Part shown: positions 58,388-64,000 of the stretch, in pieces
Numbering within the stretch: position 1 is the first letter of the stretch
Layout: each line of letters begins with the position of its first letter
NCBI GenBank assembly: GCA_024811115.1
Contig: JAKOGH010001110.1
Coordinates: 1 to 64,000 of the forward strand
Length of the DNA stretch: 64,000 bases
Direction of reading: 5' to 3'
Origin: Terana coerulea
Lineage: Eukaryota > Basidiomycota > Agaricomycetes > Polyporales > Phanerochaetaceae
Notes under the pieces: model-generated
Told to the model about the DNA's origin: nothing
What the model saw: only the letters and a program-made list of their open reading frames with translations
The model's database searches: none
Position numbers and translations under genes: made by a program

Positions 58388-58809
58388 CTACTTCTTCCCA
58401 GACCTGACCGAGTAGTTAGCTTCCAATGGAATACGGGCATCCGAAAGGATGTAGGTACGCACTTCTTGATCCCGGTGCCGGAACCCATGGGGCCAGCTGC
58501 ATAGAGCGGCTCAATCGACAAAGGCACATACCAAGTCATCGTGAATTACTCACCTTTCTGAGCTATATCGAATGAGGTCAGTGGGTGGCGTACTGTAGCA
58601 ACGACGACCGATGCGTACCTTTCTCTTTAGCAGCTTTCAGGGCAGCTGCCTCCTCCTGTTTCCCTTTTCTTGAAGGCGACGTCCTCGTCATCCTCGTCTT
58701 TCTTCTCCTTCTTGGGAGCCTTTTAGACCTACTTAGTGCTGTTTCACGCAGTGCAGAGCTTGTTACTAACCTTGAGAGGCTTGAGCTTCCCGCCCTGCCG
58801 ACTGGACAT
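58388..58809 (-). CDS. TMA7: Translation machinery-associated protein 7
   Basis: TMA7 is a very small, Lys-rich ribosome-associated protein. From ATG 58809 it reads MSSRQGGKLKPLK, then APKKEKKDEDDEDVAFKK, KQEEAAALKAAKEK, AQK, AGPMGSGTGIKK and SGKK, which is the family order. Five exons are needed, including a 9-nt exon (58555-58563, encoding most of AQK). Introns are 50-60 nt. The frame slips near 58658-58670 in an A-rich stretch (AFKK to KQEE), where one base appears wrong. The stop is at 58388. Because the gene is so short, gene finders may miss it. Confidence 0.82.
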
Positions 58810-59655
58810 TGGATCAAAGGTATGAAACGAGAGGGATTACGCCGGGAAATCCTTGTAAAGACGAAGACGGCAACTGGCGGCGGGCACGCGACAAAAACCC
58901 TAACCCCAATTTGGCGGGTACAGGGCAGCTCTTTTGGCATCCAAAGTCTAAATATTTTTCCCGCGCCGCCAGACGACGTGTCTTAAGCGCAACAGCCGCC
59001 AACGAATCAAAGACGCATCATGTGCTACCTCGTTGTCGGCGGAAGGGTCGGAGACCGAAGCATACGCGAAACGGCCGAAACGGCCTGCTTTCACCGTCCT
59101 CGAACAGGCCAGTGTCTACATGCGATGGCGCAGCAAGTACAACTCGAACAAACCGGGAGCATCAGTCCTGAGCGAACAGACGCTGGGTAAGTAGGGAAAA
59201 CCAGGACGTTGTGGCTTGACAGGATGTGGCAAAAGAAAGCCGAGAGCAGTCTAAATCCGGGGGAAATGGATGGTGCCGAGGCGGGGGTGCCAAGCATCAC
59301 GGGGCTCGGAGCAGTGATGGCTGATCCGGAAGCAGATGCATCCTCGAAGGTCGCGTTCTCATCCCAAAATCGGGATGCCTTGGGGATGCCTGTGTCCGGC
59401 ACATGCAACCCAAAGTTGGTCACCAACCACCAGCTCACCTGCCTCAGGTTCGTCTCTTGCCCTCTCGCCGCGACCACCCTGCTCACCCCGCACATCTGTG
59501 TTCTGCAGGTCTCTGTGGCTGTCGTGGCTTCGCAGTAATCCCTCCCAGCGCAAAGCTGAACCCCCACTTTCCTTTGAACCACGCTCGTTCTGTGAACAGT
59601 CCCGTTTTTGTCTTCCTTATACCCACCTCTTCCCCATTTTTGAGAGAAAGGCACC
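58810..59655. other. Divergent intergenic region
   Basis: Separates TMA7 from the amylase-like gene, with a C/T-rich stretch from about 59450 to 59640 before the latter's start. No convincing exon. Confidence 0.5.
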
Positions 59656-61888
59656 ATGCTTACTCTTTTGCATTTATTCGTCTTCCTCGCCCTCCTCCGC
59701 TCTACCGTCTTTGCGGCGACAGCGGAGCAATGGAAAGGTCGTTCTATCTATCAGTAAGTCCCCGCATAGCCTCCGCTGCTCCGCCGCTTACGACCCCTGG
59801 TAGGATCATCGTCGACCGTTATGCTTTACCACAGGGTGCGGACACCACCAAGTGTAACCCAGCAGACCAGACATGGTGTGGTGGCACCTGGAACACCATC
59901 CGTGAAAACTTGGACTACATTCAGAATGCCGGCTTCACTGCCAGTAAGCTTGTCCTGCTCCTTCCGTGATATAACGCTTAGGTTCTAATTTCTTCGTAGT
60001 CTGGATCAGCCCAGTGTCTCAGAACTATGAGGGTCCCCGGAGTGCCTACGGCGACGCATATCATGGCTACTGGATTGCTGATGCGTCGCAGCTCAACGCA
60101 CGCTTTGGTACGGCAGATGACCTGAAGGCTCTTTCAGACGAGGTTCACCGTCGTGGCATGTGAGTCGACTATGGGAATTTCACTCCACCGTTTGCTCACA
60201 CGCATACATTCAGGTATCTGATGGTTGATGTGGTTGTTAACAACGTTATGGCTACTTCATTGACTCCGGACTTGTCGAAGTACATGTTCAAGGACCAAGT
60301 GAGTTGTGTGGTTGTTTCCTCTTCCCCTTCGACGGACACTCATGAGTATGTCAGGCACAGTACCACACGTACTGCCCTATCGACTGGAACAATCACACCA
60401 GCGAGCAGGACTGTTGGCTCGGTGATGAGAAGGTGCCCCTTCCGGATTTGGACACTGAGGAACCCACCGTCGTTGCTGGTTACAGCAGCTGGGTCAAGTC
60501 GCTCGTCCAGACATACAACATTGATGGCTTGCGTATTGATGCTGCGAAGTAAGTAAACTTCATGCTGAATAGCTTATTTGTCACTGACAAGCAATGCAGA
60601 CATGTTGATGCCGCCTTTTGGCCCCAGTTTTGCGGCGCTGCTGATGTGTACTGCATTGGTGAAGTCTTCGGCGACGACATTGAGTGAGCAAAATTTGGAT
60701 GAGTATCGGATTGCTTCTGACCACTCTGCAGGTACGCTTCATCTTGGCAAGGACCTCTTGATTCTATTCTTCACTACCCGGCATATAACGCGCTGGTTGA
60801 GGCTTTCGCTCTTCCGGGCCCCCAGAACATGTCTGCAATGACCGATATGATTGCCCAGTCGAAGAAGGCCTTCAAGGTTCGGGAGATAGTCGTTATGATG
60901 TATGCCCTCGGATGCTAATCATTCGCGTGTAGGATCCTACAGTCCTCGGCAACTTCTTGGAGAACCAGGATCTTCCCCGCTGGCACAACCTCTCTGTGGA
61001 CCCGCAGAGTCTTTGGAATGCCATGGTCTACAATTTCATGTCTGATGGGTACGCCTTCTTGTGCGCATGGACACTTTACTTGGCACTCAATGTTACTGCA
61101 GTATACCGATTGTTTATTATGGTCAAGAGCAAGGGTTCTCCGGCAACGCTGATCCTGTAAGTCAAACGCCTTCCTAATAACATTACACTGTATTGAAGGC
61201 CATGTGCAGTACAACCGGGAGCCTCTTTGGACTTCGGGCTACACTAACACATCTACGTACGAACTTATCAAGACACTGAATAACGTAAGATGAAGTTATG
61301 TGTCTGAACACTAACGTAAAACTCATAATGCTTTATAGTTCCGGAACTTCCTTGTGAATTCTACCGACAACTGGTTGAACTCTTCCATGCAAGTCCTTGG
61401 TAGCACTCAGAATGGCTTGTCGATCATGAAGGGCCCTGTCATCTCCGTCGTGACTAACATCGGCTCCCCAGTGAGTGCCGTCCGTAGACAGCGTCGCCTC
61501 ACCGACGCTAATGATTTTCATATCGTAGCCGGCCAACATTAGTGTACCCGTCTATACGCCCTATGCTGGCAACCTTGCGACCACCGAGTAAGCGTATGAT
61601 GCCCTCAGTTTAAGCCCCAGCTAATATAAATGTCTTGGTTTTAGCATCCTCACTTGCACGCAGCACGTCGTCGGTAGCAACGGCACGCTCGACATCCAAT
61701 ACACTAAGGGCGGCGTCCCCACCATCCTCGTGCCCACCACTATCTTGGAGAACTCCGGTATCTGCTCCGATGTCGCCGACGTCGCAGTCCCACAGACCAA
61801 GAGTCAGCTGGCCTCTTCAGCTCTGTCCGACCTGACGAGACCGGCCACCCCCTCACACTTCTCGCGCTCTTCGCTTTGGGATTGGTGA
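59656..61888 (+). CDS. GH13 amylase-like protein, probable GPI-anchored glucan-modifying enzyme
   Basis: A signal peptide (MLTLLHLFVFLALLRSTVFA) precedes a fungal GH13 domain: WKGRSIYQIIVDRYALP, TAIWISPVSQNYEG, YHGYWIADASQLNARFGT, then the four conserved regions. Region I reads DVVVNN where amylases have NH; region II GLRIDAAKHVDAAFWPQF has the nucleophile Asp; region III CIGEVFGDD the acid Glu; region IV FLENQDLPRW the third Asp but Gln for His. The C-terminal beta domain follows (PIVYYGQEQGFSG, GSNGTLDIQYTKGG). About ten exons. The frame as given stops at 61886-61888. One added C in the run 61848-61852 would read into a hydrophobic, GPI-signal-like tail ending at 61908. Loss of both His and a GPI tail fit the AgtA-type glucanotransferases of fungal walls. 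Confidence 0.8.
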
Positions 61889-61908
61889 ACTCCGGAGTAG
61901 GGCTGTGA

Positions 61909-62341
61909 CACTAGTAGCGCCTTTGTAAGCCCTTCACGTTTTTACATTCATTCGCATTTTTGGAAGTATTGGTCATGTAAGAGAATAATTCAGGGTCGTA
62001 GCGTGTACCAGAGTAGTAGTTGGGCAATAGGATAGTCGGATACCATTCCTCCTCTCACTCGTCAGTCAGTTAGACTCGTCGGCCAGTCCTCCCTGTGACC
62101 GGGGAGTCGAGAACGGTCTGAGAAAACTCGGACTATTGCGATCAGTCGGAGATTGAAACCTCGCTGTCCGCGTTTGGCAAGGTGTCGGCGTGCTTGCGCT
62201 CGCCATTGAAGCTGGCGGTCTACGTGTTCTCCACAACTGGACCGTCTCGTGTCTCCGCCCTATCTCTTCAAAAACGGCTCCCGGAGGTGGTGGTCCAGGT
62301 CGACGCACGACAGAGGCTTCGACCCGGTCCAGGACTCCAGC
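61909..62341. other. Intergenic region
   Basis: 3' flank of the amylase-like gene and leader of NOT1. No exon is seen apart from in-frame sequence upstream of the NOT1 ATG that is not needed. Confidence 0.5.
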
Positions 62342-64000
62342 CATGGACAACCCCGCCAATCCCAACATTCATACCATCGTCAAGGCTCAAATCGTCTTCC
62401 TACTGTCGACCTTGACCGAGGAGAACTTTGAGCGGAACCAAGTCGAAATACGATCTGTGCGTATTCTGCACCTTTCGTGTTACATCTGGCCGTATGCTCA
62501 CTGGTGTCTTGGGGGATGCCGTAGCTGTCCGAACAACATGGCATCGAGACCTATTTGCACTTCATCCGCCGTCTCATCGTCCACTCCAGCCCGCGAATCT
62601 CATCTGCAGCTCCCCCTCTTCATTTGACCCCTCTTCCGCCCTAACGTTCCGCCTGCTCGTCCAAGAGGTTCAACGCCTGGCACGCGACCCTTTCCTAGCA
62701 GACCGCTTCAGAGATGGTGTCGATAAAGGCGAGGGGGAAGCGTTCCGCAACTTCGACTTGCTGCGCTTTGTGGACAGGGTCGGATTACGGCCACTTGAGC
62801 GGCTCATCCTCGCGTCGTCGATCGCGGCAGCCCCCACGCGACGAGAGCTCTCCAACACGGCGGTCAATATTGTGCGTATGGACTTCGAGAACGCGGTCCT
62901 AGCCTTATGCCAGCATCCATCGTTCGACCACGCCGATCTGTCCCCCAATCAGGTGGCGAAGTTGATGTCCAATTTGCTCTGCGAGGCCCCGACCGACGGA
63001 CCCATCCTGGACGCGACGCAGCGACAGGCTCTGATCATGGCGGCGCAGACAAAGTATGGCTCAGAAATTGTCTTGCCGGTGCTGCAGCGCATACTGCCCA
63101 CCATTCAGTACGTGGCATCTTCAGGCGCGTAGTTGATTTGAAACTGACGCCACTTCGTGCAGTCTTCAACCGAACGCGACTTTAGTACAGCTGATGATTC
63201 AACTTGGACCTGAAATGACCGGCGACTCTGACGTTGTTTTGGCCTTGCTGGCCCGCTTTGGGATGTCAGAGGCCACTCCTCCCCAAGATGAACAAGTGAT
63301 CGACATTGTTTCTCACTTATCGCGACTTGCAGCTGCAGCTAAAGAGCCGGTTTCGGTTGATGTGGCGAGTCTAGTGCGTAGCCTGTCCGCTCTGGTAAGT
63401 TCTCCGTGGTGCAATACCGATTCCCCTCTAACGCTATGACAGAACCCCCTACTTGATTGGGCAACCGTAATTCAAGCATTCGACTGGCCGGATCGCCACG
63501 GGATAGAAACCTTCACGCTGAAACTGCTCATCGCCATTCTGCTCAACTGCCCTATTGACGCGGAGCATCACGCGGTCTCTGGGTTCTGGCAGACTTGGCA
63601 GAACCCGCTATACCAGCTCCGTCTGCTTGATGCCCTACTGTCCCTTCCAAGCGACACCTTCAACTTTGTCAACCTTCCAGGCCGACGGGTCGTATCAACC
63701 GAGGACATTCCTGCCACCAGCCCTACCATTAAAGCTCTGGCCGCAAACGTGCAAGGTCATACATGGAACTCTCTCGACCTGTTCGAGGTTCTCGTCCGCC
63801 TGGCCGGCTCTGAGTCCCTGGAAGTCCGCTCATTCGTCAAGGATATGTTGGAGAAAGCGCTGAAAATCAGTGCTGAGATCGTCCAGATGGGTCTTCTGCA
63901 AGTCGCTGTGAGTTGCAATCAGGTTCAATGGGATGTCCGTGATTAACGCCTCTTTCAGGGTCTGCCTTGGAGTGAGATTCGCGTCGAATACTCTCAGCGG
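62342..64000 (+). CDS. NOT1: CCR4-NOT complex scaffold Not1, 5' part only
   Basis: Not1 is the scaffold of the CCR4-NOT deadenylase. The ATG at 62342 gives MDNPANPNIHTIVKAQIVFL, LSTLTEENFERNQVEI, then LSEQHGIETYLHFIRRLIVH. Helical-repeat sequence follows: RLLVQEVQRLARDPFLADRF, LMSNLLCEAPTDGPILDATQ, VQLMIQLGPEMTGDSDVVLA, WATVIQAFDWPDRHGIETFT, DLFEVLVRLAGSESLEVRSF. The order matches the N-terminal HEAT region of Not1. Four introns are placed. The frame breaks in the C run at 62612-62616 (SSAAPP to SSFDPSSALTF). The gene runs off the window; the MIF4G and Not1 C-terminal domains lie outside. Confidence 0.85.

Overview
The window is nuclear DNA from a filamentous basidiomycete, most likely an agaricomycete of the polypore type. 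Three things point there: very intron-dense genes with introns of about 50-65 nt, genes packed on both strands with short shared promoters, and family content such as an agaricomycete-type kinase family, an Ede1/EPS15-type EH protein, striatin and Nup1-like FG repeats. There is no sign of bacterial, viral or organellar sequence. Gene models were spliced by hand from GT-AG boundaries, reading frame and family conservation, without alignments.

Left flank (1-9.2 kb): an uncharacterised gene (608-1318), the rRNA methyltransferase gene BMT2 (1884-2935), then about 6 kb of gene-poor DNA. This stretch holds a probable aspartic-protease relic and two damaged copies of the same kinase family (4814-6043 and 8455-8860).

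Central block A (9.2-22.3 kb): D-lactate dehydrogenase, a 5'-nucleotidase-type metallophosphatase, a second member of the uncharacterised family (15157-15768), TRAPPC13 and the mitochondrial protein Yme2. Block B (22.9-38.5 kb): an FG nucleoporin, gamma-tubulin, a tetraspanin, the siroheme synthase Met8, the coactivator MBF1, V-ATPase subunit H, mitochondrial ribosomal protein mL46 and the nuclease Nuc1. Block C (39.7-58.8 kb): a Cip2/Pin4-type RRM-R3H protein, a gene that appears to join a GAT domain to four EH domains, striatin, cAMP phosphodiesterase Pde1, an Ede1-like endocytic scaffold, the E2 enzyme Ubc11/UBE2C, a small Pro/Ser-rich protein and TMA7. Right edge: an amylase-like GH13 protein (59656-61888) and the 5' part of NOT1.

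Most genes are housekeeping. The observations most worth a second look are: a 2-nt micro-exon in MBF1; an amylase-like protein that has lost both conserved active-site histidines and regains a GPI-type tail if one C is added to a C run; the apparent GAT-EH fusion next to an Ede1 paralogue; a Met8 with a C-terminal membrane helix; and a recurring pattern of one-base frame breaks, many in short homopolymers, inside otherwise well conserved genes. That last pattern suggests consensus errors in this assembly and should be settled before calling any of these genes a pseudogene.
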